DNA from: Eupeodes corollae
Lineage: Eukaryota > Arthropoda > Insecta > Diptera > Syrphidae
DNA: 64,000 bases
Reading direction: 5' to 3'
Assembly (NCBI RefSeq): GCF_945859685.1
Contig: NC_079149.1
Location: forward strand, 68,838,991 to 68,902,990
Positions 1 to 11,740 of the stretch are shown here, piece after piece. A model generated the notes under the pieces. The model did not search any database, was not told the DNA's origin, and saw nothing but the letters and a program-made list of their open reading frames with translations. Position 1 is the first letter of the stretch; the number at the start of each line of letters is the position of its first letter. The position numbers and the translations under genes were made by a program.

Positions 1-923
1 TGTTTATTTTTTGTTTACAAAGATCTCGATTTATTTTTGTCTTTTAAAACAACAGAGCAAGTTGCCAATTAAGTGTCAAAGAAAGACAATTTATGTTAGG
101 GTTGTCATTGTCATTTGAATATAGTGATTTCACATTCAAGTTGGGTGTGAGAAATGAGAGTAATTGAAATAATTTAATCGAGTCCAGTTTCCAGTCTTTT
201 ACACACATGCACTTATTTGGCAACTATTGGTCTAGATTGTTGAGAAATTTCTAATGAGTGAAACCTCGTCATTTATAGGCTTAATATCATTTTTCCGCCC
301 ACGATTGGAATGTTTGTTAATTACCTTTTACCTATGCGTAGGTAGGCATAAAATAAGCTAAATTAAAGCAATTTTAAATGTATGTACAGTACATGCACAT
401 TGTGCTAACGCTCTACTAATTTATATAATTGAGGGAAAGTACCTACCGATTTTTTTTTATTTTTTTCAGCAAAAATTAATGCATTTGTAAAATTTCTTTT
501 AATGTTACCAATGGGCTTAAGTTTAATACAAAAAAATATGCCTTGTTGATTTTAAAGAACCGCAGTTTCGACGTTCGTCGTTTAACGAAATCAATATCGC
601 CTATACATACATAGGTAGGTTTCAAGTACTCGTAAATTTGAATAATTTAATTTGGTTTTAATTTTCCTTATCTTGAGTATTTTGTAAAATCTCATAGTTA
701 AATGCAGCCAGGAATTTAAAACATAAAAACGCAACGGTTAGCTACTTTTATTTTGAAAATAAAGATTTGTAAAATATTGGAATTCAAATCAGAGATTAAT
801 ATGAGTGATCTTAAAACAGAATTGATCATTCGAATACAAAAATCTACGATCATAACAAATTAAACTAGAAAATGATTAAACTTGAATTCAAAACTATGTT
901 TTAAGTACAAGAACATAGGTACG
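1..923. other. AT-rich non-coding DNA
   Basis: No gene, RNA gene or recognisable mobile element seen. Very AT-rich with short A/T runs and small ACAT/TAGG type simple repeats. Ends at the TA target duplication of the Tc1-like element. Confidence 0.6.
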
Positions 924-925
924 TA

Positions 926-2434
926 CAGTGGTGGGCACGAATTAAGCACATTGAAGATAGTACATGTTGTTTTCTACTTTCAATTCTTTATTACTTGCAA
1001 GTTGATTAAAAGTAAAATACCGTTTTGCGAAAAATGAAGATTGTTTGTGATTTGCGTTGTTTTTAGCTGGACATAAATTTAGCCCGTTTTAAAATCAAAG
1101 AGTGTATTTTTAATTTTTGTTTTTTTTTTTTAAGAAAATAATAATTTTTGAGGTAATTAAATATTCCTTTAATGATCTGTATTAAAAAAAATGAATTAGT
1201 CGTGGCAAAAGGAAAATGGTGCTCAGAGGAAAAAAGAAATGAAGTCAAAAGGGCGGACGGTAACAGACATTTGTAAGTTGTTAGAATGCTCCAGGAAGAT
1301 GGTTTATAATGTCCTTCGTCATTTCAAAAAGTTTGGAGTGATTGAAAACGTTGAACAAAACCCCCGGGCCAAAAATACAACTACAAATGAAGATAGAATT
1401 GTTTATAGGTTATCGAAAAAGGATGCGTTTAAGACCTCCAGTGCCATTTGAAGCAAACTTTCAACGAACTATGGAGTAAATGTTTCCTCAAGGACCATAA
1501 GACGCCGATTAAATGAAAACAATCTACGTGGTTGCGTTGCTCAGAGAAAACCGCTTGTACCAAAAAAATAAACATAAAAACAAGGTTACAGTTTGCCAAA
1601 CCTCACTTAGACAAATTAATTAGTTTTTGGAAAAACGTGTTCTGGCGCGATGAAATAAATTCTGCCGGTTCAGATCGGATGGGAAAAAATATGTATGGCG
1701 CCCAAAAAACAGGGAATATGATCCAAGGTACACATTAAGACGGTGAACACGTTGGAGGCAACGTTATGGTCTGGGCTGCTTTTTCATGTCACGGCCGGCG
1801 TTGGCCCCATCGTAAAAATTTACACCGAAATGGACCAGAACGTGTACAGAGATATCCTGTTGGATCATATGATATCCTACGCAGAAGACAATTTGCCGTT
1901 ATTATGGCGCTTCATGCAAGACAACGACCCTAAACACTTTTCAAAGTTAGTGAAGTATGCATTAGAGGTGAATAAAATCGACGTTTTGAAGCTAATCACC
2001 CGATGTTAACCCGATCGAGAATTTTTGGAATGATGTTAAACACCACATTGAGCAAAAAAAAAACAACCAATTTAACACAATTGTGGCAGGAGATTCAAAA
2101 TGCTTGGTATGCAATTCCAATGTGAAGCTTTCCATGAATGAAAGATTTCCAAAAAGAATTGCTTCTGTACTGCAAAATAAAGGTTCCCTACCAAATACAA
2201 AGAAAAACTTAGAATTGATAACGATAAGTAACATTTTATCAAGAAACTGTTGAATTTGCTAAATTTCTGTCCAGGCGAAAAATTGATGTTTCTTCATTTT
2301 TCTTCTTACAGATGTTAAACATATTTGATGAAGTAGTAAATAAAATATAACCAATTTCATAATAAGAAAACAAATTGAAAATTAAATGGTTTTTATTTTC
2401 TTTAACAAGTGTGCTAAATTCTTGTCCTCCACTG
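926..2434 (+). mobile_element. Tc1-like DNA transposon, decayed
   Basis: The element is bounded by terminal inverted repeats of about 30 bp. The left end begins CAGTGGTGGGCACGAATT, and the right end read in reverse begins CAGTGGAGGACAAGAATT. Both ends are flanked by the dinucleotide TA (924-925 and 2435-2436), the target duplication used by the Tc1/mariner superfamily. At 1,509 bp the length is normal for a complete Tc1-like element. The inside carries a broken transposase on the plus strand. The two ends differ at roughly a quarter of positions, so the copy is old and presumably immobile. Confidence 0.85.
1216..2235 (+). pseudogene. Tc1-like transposase pseudogene (DD34E type)
   Basis: Pieces of a Tc1-family transposase lie in order but in different frames. 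At 1239-1448 there is an N-terminal helix-turn-helix (VTDICKLLECSRKMVYNVLR), which in this family binds the terminal repeats. At 1632-1654 the stretch SFWKNVFWRDE carries the first catalytic Asp (codon 1649-1651). At 1905-1940 WRFMQDNDPKH carries the second Asp (codon 1920-1922). At 2002-2040 DVNPIENFWNDVK carries the catalytic Glu (2017-2019). The Asp-Glu spacing is about 8 nt short of the normal 34 residues and at least three stops or frameshifts interrupt the frame, so no active enzyme can be made. The family assignment is firm because all three catalytic blocks are present. Confidence 0.85.
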
Positions 2435-2436
2435 TA

Positions 2437-2826
2437 TATTAATTTTGAACATAAATGGAAAAATCGATAGAGTTTTTTTATGCGAACAGTAGCAGCAAAT
2501 AAATTCACTTACAGAAGTTTCACTTCCAATAAATAGCAATTTAAAACTTTAAAAAACGGTGCGTAAGTAAAAGTACGTATACGTTACAAGAAATGTGACT
2601 AAACAAGTACATACATTATGTAGACTAATTGTTTCTTAATTATGTTAATCACAAAAGACAGTTAAAGGTATGTTTTATTTATTTTTGTGTAGACATATTT
2701 GCATTTGTTTTTGTCTAGCAGAACAGATAAAAGTTGAAGAAAACCTTTACAGATCAGTACACTGCAACAATATTTCAAGTTTAAATTAGGCTTTTAAACT
2801 TTGTACCTACTTCAGTGTTTGACATT
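2437..2826. other. AT-rich non-coding DNA
   Basis: No feature recognised between the Tc1-like element and the LINE 3' fragment. Confidence 0.5.
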
Positions 2827-3229
2827 GGGCAGGCAATTTTTCGTTAATGCTGTTAGACTGTGGAATAACCTTCCCAGTCTCGTGAGGTCTAGAATCGAAA
2901 ACAGAAGGTTTCAAGCAATTTGGTTTGAATATTTCACAAACTTGAACTGAACATACATACTTTTAAATCATTTATTTTCAATTTTATTTTCCTTGCGTCT
3001 TGATTCAGATAACTTCTAATTAATATGTCTTTTGTTTTGTTTTTTTTGTTCTGAAATCTTTAATTCTTAATTTTAGTCAATTTTTAATGTAAAACTAATT
3101 TTTTGTTAATTTCGTTCTCACACATTTGTAAATATTTCTTTAGTAATTGTATCTTAAATCAATGTTTTATATCCTGTACTATTTATAAGTTTAACTTGAT
3201 GTACAGCTGACATACAAATAAATAAATAT
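2827..3229 (+). mobile_element. 5'-truncated non-LTR retrotransposon, ORF2 C-terminus and 3' UTR
   Basis: The frame at about 2839-2949 reads FFVNAVRLWNNLPSLVRSR and then a tail ending FTNLN before a stop. This FF-x-RLWN-LP pattern is the conserved extreme C-terminus of ORF2 in Jockey/CR1-group LINEs. About 280 bp of AT-rich 3' UTR follows and ends in a short (AAATA)n tail (about 3213-3229). Truncation on the 5' side is typical of LINE insertions. No target duplication was found by eye. The clade is inferred from the C-terminal motif only. Confidence 0.65.
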
Positions 3230-6200
3230 CAAATTCAGTGTTCCTGTGGACTCCAACAAAACCCGTTTGCTGAACAAAATAATAACAAGCTATTAAATTT
3301 CATATACATTTAAATTATTGTTAGGTTTTAGACTTTTCTGAAGTTTTTGCTTTTATTAGAAATACATATATTCGAAATCGGTAAAGCATCCATAATTAAT
3401 GAAAAAAAGTTCTTTAGTCAAAAAATTTCATTATTCTTTCGTTCCAAACTAACAACTTGAATCTAAAACAACTGCTAAATATCGTTTTGATTTAACTTTG
3501 AGCACTAAAACCGAAAAATTCATATTTGTTGTGATACTAATATCTTAAATTCATGGAGTCTGTGTAACCAGTTTCTGACCTAAGTTCTTTTGCCTAACGT
3601 CAAAGAAATATGTAGTGTAAAACCATGTAATAGGGCTTTATTTAACTATTAACGCTTTAACGTCAAATAACCTATATGGGTAAATTTGTTTGTTTAAGAA
3701 GAATTTATAATAATATACCACTGATAGAAGGTATTTAATTAGACACGAAAATAAATAAAGGTTTTGTGTAGACTATGTAGAGGCTTACAAAAATGCGTTT
3801 TTTTGGCTATCCATATATAGTAGAGTAAGAAATTGCCTACAAAACGATCCGCAGTATCCAGATTTTTTTATTTAAAAATTGGTACAACTGAAAGAAGATC
3901 TGTCAGAATAATAGGTAATAAAAAAACAAAAAATAGAAGAAAGTTTTTTGAAAATCAAAAGTTAAAATTAACTTCGAAAGAAAGCTAACTAAAGCTAATA
4001 AAATGGACGATTTTTAAGAACAAATGGTAAGAAAACATCTGGGAATTAAGATTCTATAAAAAAAGTTCATTTAACAATTGCTTCAAGGAGGGGTTTTTTC
4101 GTAGACTACTACATTAACATGTGGTGTTGAAGCGAGCTTGAAGATCGCCTCAATTCTTTATATATATGAATCGAGTAGAAAGAAGCTTGATCAAAATTTG
4201 ACAAGAAAAACTTATGTGGAGGAGTTGCTTTTACAGATAATGCAATATGGTCTGTTTATTTGCATGGTTGTGTACAAAAATATAGTTTTGGTTTAAATAA
4301 ATTAAAACAAAAAATTTACATGGAGAAGGTAGCATATTCTTATATGGTGTTGAATAATAGTTCTTTATTGTTTAAGTTCTTGATTGAGATAAGCCTTTGG
4401 TGAAAACATAGCACAACTTAATAATCTTTTCTATTGTTTTCTCTTGCAAAACAAGCCCAGTCAGTCCATTTTCATTAACAAAACTAAATAATATCAACAG
4501 TAACAGATTAATTTTGTCCACAATCGAAAACAAATACATAATTCCAAATGCACAACTACTCAACGAACACAGCCATAGAGATACAAATGCAATATCAATC
4601 GTACCAACATTTGAGAACGAAATCATACAAGATCCATTGGAGACTCGTATAAATGTCAAAAACCCATCCATAGTAAGATTCTACTCTAATTTTTATCGGT
4701 GTTATTCATAATATGGATATTGTTTTTATTATTCGTGTAAAATCCTACTATACTATGGATAGATTTTCCAACAAAACACGGGTAAAGTAAGGAAACTGTG
4801 GGAAAGGCTCTTTCCTGACCCATTTAGGAAAAAGATTAGATGCAGCAATTAAATCACCGTTTGAAAAAAATAGAAACACTCAAGTTTAAAAACCAGCTAC
4901 CTGTTGATTAATATTGTTTGTTTTTTATTACTTTTGAATTTAAAATTAATAACAATATTTTTTTTAGATGTTCTAAGTGAAACAAAATGAAATTTATCAA
5001 CAAAAAACATAATTTATTTCATGTTTTTGTGTTTTCTAAAATAAATTTCCCCCACAATACGCATTACTACACATCGAATGTATACAAATGAGTATAATGT
5101 CTATGGGTATATATACATTTGTATAGGGGTCGTATATTTTTGAGCTCATTTGTCCGCAATATAAAGTCTGCAAGGTCATTTATTGGGTATTTAATGTACT
5201 TACTTCTGTAATGTAGGTAAACTTGTTTTCTTGATTTGGATCTCTCGAACAAAACGGATATATCCACCAAAACAAAGCAACGACATAAAATAAAAATCCA
5301 AAAGATAAACTAAAACATAATTGGCAGTAATTACATGATCCAACCACAAGAAAAGCAACTTTAAGTATATTTGAGTATGTCGTAAAAAGACACCGCAGGC
5401 AGACGACAAACTGACAAAACAATTCAAAAAAAGAAAAAACGAAAATAATAAAAGTAATACTCGTACTCATTTGAAAGATGAACTTCATTTAAACCGCCTT
5501 CGTTCTGACACTTAAAATATGTTAAGTGGCAATCCCTTAAAATTCAATTAACTTACTTTCTCGTGTATACCATACAGTCTCTATATGTAGTGACGACGGC
5601 AACACTTGAACATTATAAATGGGAACATTACACCGTCTCGGCTGTCAATGTTCCCATCGAATGACATACACAAATTCATATTGGAAACAACGTTTTGACT
5701 CGAATTTCCGAACATGAAACGGAATATTTGTTAAGGTGCATCTGAGGGTAAAATAAGTCGATCACCAGAGCGAGGAAGTAAAAACGCGAAAAACATGTTC
5801 AACATCCGTAATATGATGCCTTTGGTCATGTGTACTTTTATGAACCTACCTGTGACTTTAAATACGGATAAATTTATTGACCTCTTTAGCATGATGTTTT
5901 TTTTATGGACATGAGACAGCCTTCGTTCTTTCTGTAAACTGTACCTGATGACCCTGTTCTCGGTTTAATTTGACTTCAATTGCTGGGCATGGTCAATTCT
6001 CAATTGGACTTGTGCAATGTGCAATTTACAATGTGCAGTGCATCCTCCACGCTTGCCATCCCGTGTAACGAGAGTCAGGCCAGCAAAGGCAAAATGATTT
6101 TCCGTCTTGGTGTGTTGGAATGAAATGCACCTGTCCTCTCATGGAATCCCATTCTGGCAGTGGTTACATGCGCACTACTTGTTTTTCCAATTGGAAACAG

Positions 6201-6890
6201 CTGACAGTTGACAGCAGACATTTTAGTTGCTACTCAAGTGACAGCTAAAAATCGTTTGTTTGGTATTTTATGAATCGTCTGACAATTATTGTTATCGGGT
6301 TATTTCCATTTATTTTGTATTTGTGAGTTCAGAAAAGATTTGCTTCTTTTTTTTTGCAAACAAAAATCGAATTGGGCTTTTTGAATGTAAGGCACGAGTG
6401 CTATTGTGGTGTCAGTAAGTTAATGTATAGTTGGGCTTAAACTATTGTTAAAATTCATGTTGTTTTTAACTTTATGATAACTTCATTTTCTCTATGAGTG
6501 TGTTTAAATTTCCATTTTCTTTTTTCATTGCATTTAACAACGGTCATGATATAAGATAAAAAGGATTCTATATGTCAATGCAAACAGTTGTTATTGATCT
6601 TAAATGGGCTTGGAAAACAGTGCAAACATGTATAAGTTTTTTTTTTTGTTTGAGGGTATCAAAACCTGGGATGTTTAATTTACACAATTTTAATACTTTC
6701 TATAGTTTGTATAACTTCATTTAATGTATGGTTTACTCCAGATGTGATTAATTTTCAATGAAAGAACTTCCTTTATGTTACCTGTTATATCCAAGTTGAA
6801 TGTAATGCGCAATGAAAGGAAGATGCGACCTAGCATTTACAGTGACTCCTTGTTGCCTCAAGTTAAATTAGTCATTTTGAATTTAATAGT
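3230..6890. other. Long non-coding stretch
   Basis: No convincing gene. Most of it is AT-rich. The part from about 5560 to 6310 is visibly less AT-rich and contains a cluster of TGACAG hexamers (separate entry). A possible but weak internal exon at 4508-4670 is discussed in the findings. Open frames here are short and lack recognisable domains. Confidence 0.5.
6201..6245 (+). promoter_or_regulatory. Cluster of TGACAG sites
   Basis: CTGACAG (6201-6207), TTGACAG (6208-6214) and GTGACAG (6239-6245) occur within 45 bp, in a segment of more balanced base composition than its surroundings. TGACAG is the known core of Homothorax/Meis-type TALE homeodomain sites. A regulatory role is inference; the same hexamers could arise by chance or from local duplication. 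Confidence 0.2.
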
Positions 6891-6891
6891 A

Positions 6892-7890
6892 TAGGAAGTG
6901 TGTTCAAAAAGTACCCAGAATGTTCGTTTTTTTTTTTAATTTTTTTTTTAATATTTATTTATTCGTTTACATCAATGTGCCCCCCCCTAGATATAATACG
7001 TTTACATCAATATGAAATATATATATAATACACTTATGCCAGTGTTTTTTCTAATCTTCGGAGCACTCTTGATATTCACTTTATGATATGTCCTTGAGCA
7101 TTCTCAGCGATTCGGCCTTTATTTCTTCGGTCGAGGAAAAACACCGTCATTTCATGGGTTTCTTCAACTTTGGAACCAAGAAAAAGTCACACGGAGCCAT
7201 ATCTAGTGAGTATGGAGCTTGGGGCATGACTATGGGATTCTTTTTGGCCAACAAATTACGAACAAGCAACGACGAGTGAGCAGGTGCGTTATCGTGTTGC
7301 AAAAGCCATGAATTGTTTTTCTATAAATCTGAGCGTTTTTTTTTGGATTGCTTCACGCAAACGTCGCATAACGTCAAGGTAATACTCCTTATTTAACGTA
7401 CGACCTTTTGGAAAGATATCTTGATGCATAATGACATTATAATCGAAGAAAACAGTAAGCAGAACCTTCACATTTGATCGAACTTGGCGTGCTTTTTTCG
7501 TTGATGACGTTGGATGCTTCCAGGTGGACGAATGTGCTTTGGTTTCGATATCATAACCGTACACCCATGTTTCATCACCAATTATGACCCTTTCAAGCAA
7601 ACTTGGATCGTCGTTGACGTCATTTGACAGCTCTTGAGCGATGATCATGCGATTGCTTTCTCTGGTCAAACATTGTTTAAACAAGTTAACAAGTAAAAAT
7701 CGCCGAGCTCATAAAAACACGTCGCACCTTAGCAACTACCACAGACATAATAAACCGTGAATATAGCTGAAAATTGCATCATCATCATAAGGATATGTAT
7801 ACCAACACAATATAAAACAAATTTTGACCTTCGGACTCTCCAGACCCGCGACATTTAAAAATTGCGGATACTTTTTGAACACATCTCGTA
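6892..7890 (-). mobile_element. mariner transposon, internally deleted and decayed
   Basis: Terminal inverted repeats of about 30 bp are clear. The left end has TGTGTTCAAAAAGTACCC (from about 6899), and the right end in reverse has TGTGTTCAAAAAGTATCC (7884 leftward). TA duplications lie at 6890-6891 and 7891-7892. The whole copy is only 999 bp, against about 1.3 kb for intact mariners. The transposase runs right to left and has lost its N-terminal DNA-binding part. Confidence 0.88.
7025..7684 (-). pseudogene. mariner transposase pseudogene (DD34D)
   Basis: Read on the minus strand, the catalytic core is nearly all there: VIIGDETWVYGYD (first Asp, about 7580), QHDNAPAHSS (second Asp, about 7300), then YSLDMAPCDFFLVPKLK (third Asp, about 7210). 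The C-terminal pattern EEIKAESLRMLKDI ... KKHWHKCI follows down to about 7025. An A-run near 7330 shifts the frame, and stops (one just before KNNSWLLQ, others in the C-terminal part) break it. The region coding for the paired helix-turn-helix N-terminus is missing between 7685 and the right terminal repeat. The spacing and DxAPCDFF signature are diagnostic of mariner. Confidence 0.88.
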
Positions 7891-7892
7891 TA

Positions 7893-8469
7893 TTTATATA
7901 ATTTATGATATTACCTCACAATCCATTCCGCTTTCATATTTTTGTAAAGATAATTAAAATACAACGAATTTATCAAAAAAGTTTTAATAATGAGACTTTA
8001 TACTTTTTTGTTTAGTAAATACGATAATTAAGGTTAGAGTCAAATTGATAGCCACAACAATAATGTGTCACTTTCCAACAATGTAGAAAGAACTATCAGA
8101 CGCTTACTCAAACGACTGCAACACTTTCTCAGTTTTTTCTTCTTTCCGTGAAAAAAAAAACATTCTTGTAACCGACCAAACTTTCGACTTTCGAAAAATA
8201 AATAAGCACCATTATTTGTATGTTTATTTAAGAGTTATTGTAAATATTTCCTAAAATAATAGAATTAGTCAAAATTAAATAATTATTAAAATAATGAATT
8301 ACCGAAGATGTAAATCAATCAAAGATTACTACTTTTCTTTTTATGGAAGCAAAACAAAATATAATACGTACATAGGTATCATTTTCCCCAAAAATATGAA
8401 CAAACAAATCATTGCTGAACAAATTGATTGAAACGCAACTTCGCTCTCAATGTCAAATACTATAATTGA
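7893..8469. other. AT-rich non-coding DNA
   Basis: No feature recognised between the mariner and the first piece of the split LINE. Confidence 0.5.
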
Positions 8470-8679
8470 TTGATTAATGATCTGCGCGGTTTAATTTACT
8501 TGATCTCATATAAATTAGATTATTGTGACAATAATAAATGGGTTTCCACCTTCAATGAGTTTCTCCAACATAATCTCCTCAGATCCAACAGCATATCAAA
8601 TCTATCTGCTAAATACTTTAGAAAATCGTGGACTGAACATCTTCATGTTCCTGCCAAAATAGTAAGATGGCCTCCCATC
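8470..8679 (+). pseudogene. LINE ORF2 fragment upstream of the nested insert (LINE-A, left part)
   Basis: The last bases, 8666-8680, read GAT GGC CTC CCA TCT (DGLPS). This is the start of the conserved PGPDGLPS block of LINE reverse transcriptases and continues exactly at 9391 after the insert. Upstream, a frame reading DLRGLIYLISYKLDYCDNN has the general look of the linker between endonuclease and reverse transcriptase, but I cannot align it confidently and indels are present. The right end of this piece is fixed by the 12-bp duplication TGGCCTCCCATC (8668-8679). How far this element extends to the left is uncertain. Confidence 0.45.
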
Positions 8680-9378
8680 TTACTTACTTATTTATGGTGG
8701 CGCTACAGTCCTGTGTGAACTAGGGCCTCACCCAACAAACTTCTCCATCTAGCTCGGTCCCTAGCTAGATGTCTCTAGTTTCGCGCTCCAAGTTGGGTGA
8801 GGTCACCTTCCACTTGTGCGCGCCACCTGATCCGTGGTCTTTCTCTACTGCGCTGTCCTGTGGGTGCGGATTCGAAGATTTTCCGGGCCGGAGCATTGGT
8901 TTCCATGCGCTCTACGTGACCCAGCCATCTTAGTCGTTGGACTTTTACTCTTCTAGCTAAGTCTACGTCGCTGTACAGCCCGTACAGTTCGTCGTTCCAT
9001 CTTCTCCTCCACTCCCCTTCGATGCATACGGGACCGTAGATCACACGAAGAACTTTTCTCTCGAAGCGACCCAAGGTGCTTTCATCCGCTTTTGTCATAG
9101 TCCATGCTTCTGCACCGTATAGCAGGACGGGGATGATAAGGGTCTTATATAGCAACACTTTGGTCCCTCGAGAGAGGACTTTACCACTCAATTGCGTTTG
9201 ATCTCAGCGCTGGTGTTGTTTTCTGCGTTTACAGCGGAGCCTAGGTAGACGAAGTCCTTGACTACCTCAAAGTTACGTCTGTCGATTGTGACGTTTTGAC
9301 CAAAACGTCGGTGTTGTATGTCCTTTCTAGACGACAGCATGTACTTTGTTTTGCCCTCATTAACCGTTAAACCCATTT
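8680..9378 (-). mobile_element. RTE-like LINE, 5'-truncated, inserted in LINE-A
   Basis: A 699-bp insert on the minus strand is flanked by an exact 12-bp target duplication, TGGCCTCCCATC, at 8668-8679 and 9379-9390. Its 3' end (at 8680) has a short TAAG/TAAA-type tail. Its 5' end stops inside the reverse transcriptase domain, the normal 5' truncation of target-primed reverse transcription. A longer relative lies at 22506-24150. The last 33 bp of its coding end (8696-8728) reappear as the tail of a SINE at 60651-60684. The clade (RTE-like) is inferred from the NYRGISLLN and GFRPGKSTIDQ motifs of the longer copy. Confidence 0.85.
8703..9376 (-). pseudogene. RTE-like ORF2 C-terminal fragment
   Basis: The frame begins MGLTVNEGKTKYMLSSRK, the segment after the reverse transcriptase palm, then NFEVVKDFVYLGSAV. 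It continues after a small deletion near 9188 with KVLSRGTKVLLYKTLIIPVL, LLYGAEAWTMTKADE, FERKVLRVIYGPV and LRWLGHVERM. It ends RARWRSLLGEALVHTGL and a stop at 8703-8705. Beyond the palm this is the thumb/C-terminal region typical of RTE-like ORF2. One TGG-to-TAG change (near 8775) and the deletion after AEIKR inactivate it. Only about a quarter of a full ORF2 is present. Confidence 0.85.
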
Positions 9379-10654
9379 TGGCCTCCCATCAGTTGTTCTT
9401 ACAAAATGTATGCATTCTCTGTCAAAGCCTCTAACTGCACTCTTTGAACTCTCACTTGCCCAAGATGTGTTTCCTCATATATGGAAAGATTTATTTATAT
9501 TTCCGATTCATAAACAAGGCAATAAAACTGAAATAAACAATTATAGACCTATTGCTAAACTTTCATGCATTCCAGAACTTTTTGAAAGCTTAGTTTATAA
9601 TTCAGCTTATTTCCATTTCAAGCCATTGTTCACCCCCGCTCAACATGGTTTTCTTGAAGGTAGATCCAGTACGACAAACTTATTTGAATTTATATCCAAA
9701 GTTTTGTCAGCCCTCAAGAATGGCAATGAAGTTGATGTTGTATACACTGATTACAGCAAAGCCTTTGATAAAATATCCCATAAGATAATTTATCTCAAAC
9801 TAAAAGCCCTAGGCATTCCATTTATATTTATAAACTGGATAAGCTCCTATCTTGCGAATAGAACTTATAGAGTCCTTTTTCGTCACTCAATCTCCAGTCC
9901 TATACGTGCAACTTCTGGAGTCCTACAAGTCAGTCAACGATGTCTATGTTAAATTAAAAAGCTCACACATCCTTATGTTTGCGGATGATAAGAACATTTT
10001 TAAGATTATCTCTACTCCATCTGATTCCATACTTTTACAAAATGATCTTAATATCTATTTTGTTTGGTGCATGCATAATTGTCTAGTGTTAAATGTAGGT
10101 CAATGTAAACAAATAACCTTTTCGCGTAGTCGATTCTATTAGCGATCTTGGTATTATGTGTGACAAACACCTGAATTTCCATTTCCATTTTGAACAAATT
10201 ATTAATAAAGCTAATAGATCTCTCGGTTTAATTAAGAGATGGTAAATCCAACTTGCCTCCTTAAGCCGATCGATTTAAACTGATAGGTTTGCAGCCCTTA
10301 TATACTAGAAGAAAAAACGATAATATATTATGTGCTCATACCAATTGTTAATGGGCAATATAGATTTCCCGGCACTCCTGAGTGATATTCATCCTAACAC
10401 CAACCCTAAAAATCGCCGATCTATCTCCCTTTTCTATATCCCTCTTCACCGCATTAATTACGGACACTTTGAACCATTGTCCAGAATTCTACCTCTAATT
10501 TTTCCATTTTTGAGTCTGAATTCCTCGTCCCTTTTAACTTTAAGTCTAGTAAAATCAAAATTGTTAGTTCTTGTTCCTTGGCCCTAATTAATGTTGAAAA
10601 CTGATAACAAGAATTTAAAAAAAAAATTAAGTTAAGTTAAGTTATGTTAAGTTA
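9379..10654 (+). pseudogene. LINE-A ORF2, right part: reverse transcriptase and 3' end
   Basis: From 9391 the frame continues the interrupted DGLPS block as VVLTKCMHSLSKPLTALFEL, then FPIHKQGNKTEINNYRPIAK, QHGFLEGRSSTTNLFEF, VVYTDYSKAFDKISHK and INWISSYLANRTYRVLFR, all conserved reverse transcriptase blocks. The frame breaks near 9940, and the catalytic block follows as LMFADDKNIFK (about 9973). Later pieces read SDLGIMCDKHLNF and, at 10330-10587, a C-terminal segment matching the same region of the ORF at 14894-16852. A (TTAAG)n tail at 10627-10654 marks the 3' end. It is about 50-60% similar in protein to that ORF and so belongs to the same Jockey/CR1-group family. Confidence 0.82.
10627..10654 (+). 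repeat. (TTAAG)n LINE tail
   Basis: About five copies of TTAAG (one TTATG variant) directly after the LINE-A 3' region. Short tandem tails of this kind are made at the 3' end of non-LTR insertions. Confidence 0.7.
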
Positions 10655-11740
10655 TTGCTTGTGTTAATGTTAACTTCTTGAAGTTTCTGCAAAGATAGAT
10701 TTTGAAAATAATAAACATCTTTATCTAATAATTAATTAATGCTTATAAACTTATTACTCTGATTTCATATTATGATTGTCTAAGTATTTTGGCAAAATTA
10801 TTTTATGCTATGTGCCAAAAATTAAGTCATACAATTCTGTAACATTCTATTACCTGCTGTTATTTTAAACATATATTTTTACAGAATTACAAACTTAACC
10901 AAAATGTCTTTGTTGAACTTTCGTCTTATTTTAGGACAAAATTGGAGTTTGGAACGGTGCGAATTCTTAAAACCTTAAGACATATTTAATAAGAACATAT
11001 TATTGTTTTTTTTGGTACTTAATTCATTTCCAGTGTATAGGATACAAATTCGAGGGCAATCAAAAGTTTCCTAATAATCTCCAAAACATTTTTTTATTAA
11101 CCTAGTATATTTTTTAGGCGTTAATTGTGTTGTTAGTCACATCATAAACATTCTTACTATTTTTTCGTTTCCGTAAAAATAAACTCACTTCCTCTGTGGA
11201 ACATATTTCGAATAAGAAATATTTTATTTATTTTTCAATACGTTATCACAACAACACACCTTCAATCCCCCGTATAGATTAATTAATTTATTCTACTGAT
11301 TAAATAAAAAAAAACAGGCGCTCCCAAAGAGTTATTCATCGATATTCTACAATTAAACGAAACAATAAACTTCACACATCAAATACTCACACCCAGTTTG
11401 ACATCCAATATAATATTTTATAAATAAATTTGTACCATTCAGAATTTGCATTGTTTATTATGCACTGTACATTCAATTTTAAAACTGTTTATATTGTTGT
11501 TAAAAATGGCACTTTTTTAATAAATAATTAAGTGGCGCCATCAAAACCGTTTAAAAAATCAATGAAATAAATAAAATTTAAATTCATCTATCTTAAATTC
11601 ATTTGACTCTACCTTAATATTTATAATACCCTAAAACGACAAAAAGAACCATCTCAGATGGTAGACTCCACCTGTCTGCAAAATACGAGACTTGAGTTTG
11701 TCTATTTAAAAAAAGTACCACAAAATAATTTTATATAACT
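10655..11740. other. AT-rich non-coding DNA
   Basis: No feature recognised; long A/T runs and scattered stops in all frames. Confidence 0.5.

Noticed and set aside
4372..4671. 99-codon minus-strand frame
   Set aside because: It overlaps a better but still weak plus-strand frame, lacks any domain and shows a hydrophobic composition typical of translated AT-rich DNA.
5180..5488. Open minus-strand frame with hydrophobic segments (102 codons)
   Set aside because: The hydrophobicity follows from Phe/Leu/Ile-rich translation of A/T sequence. No motif and no splice context.
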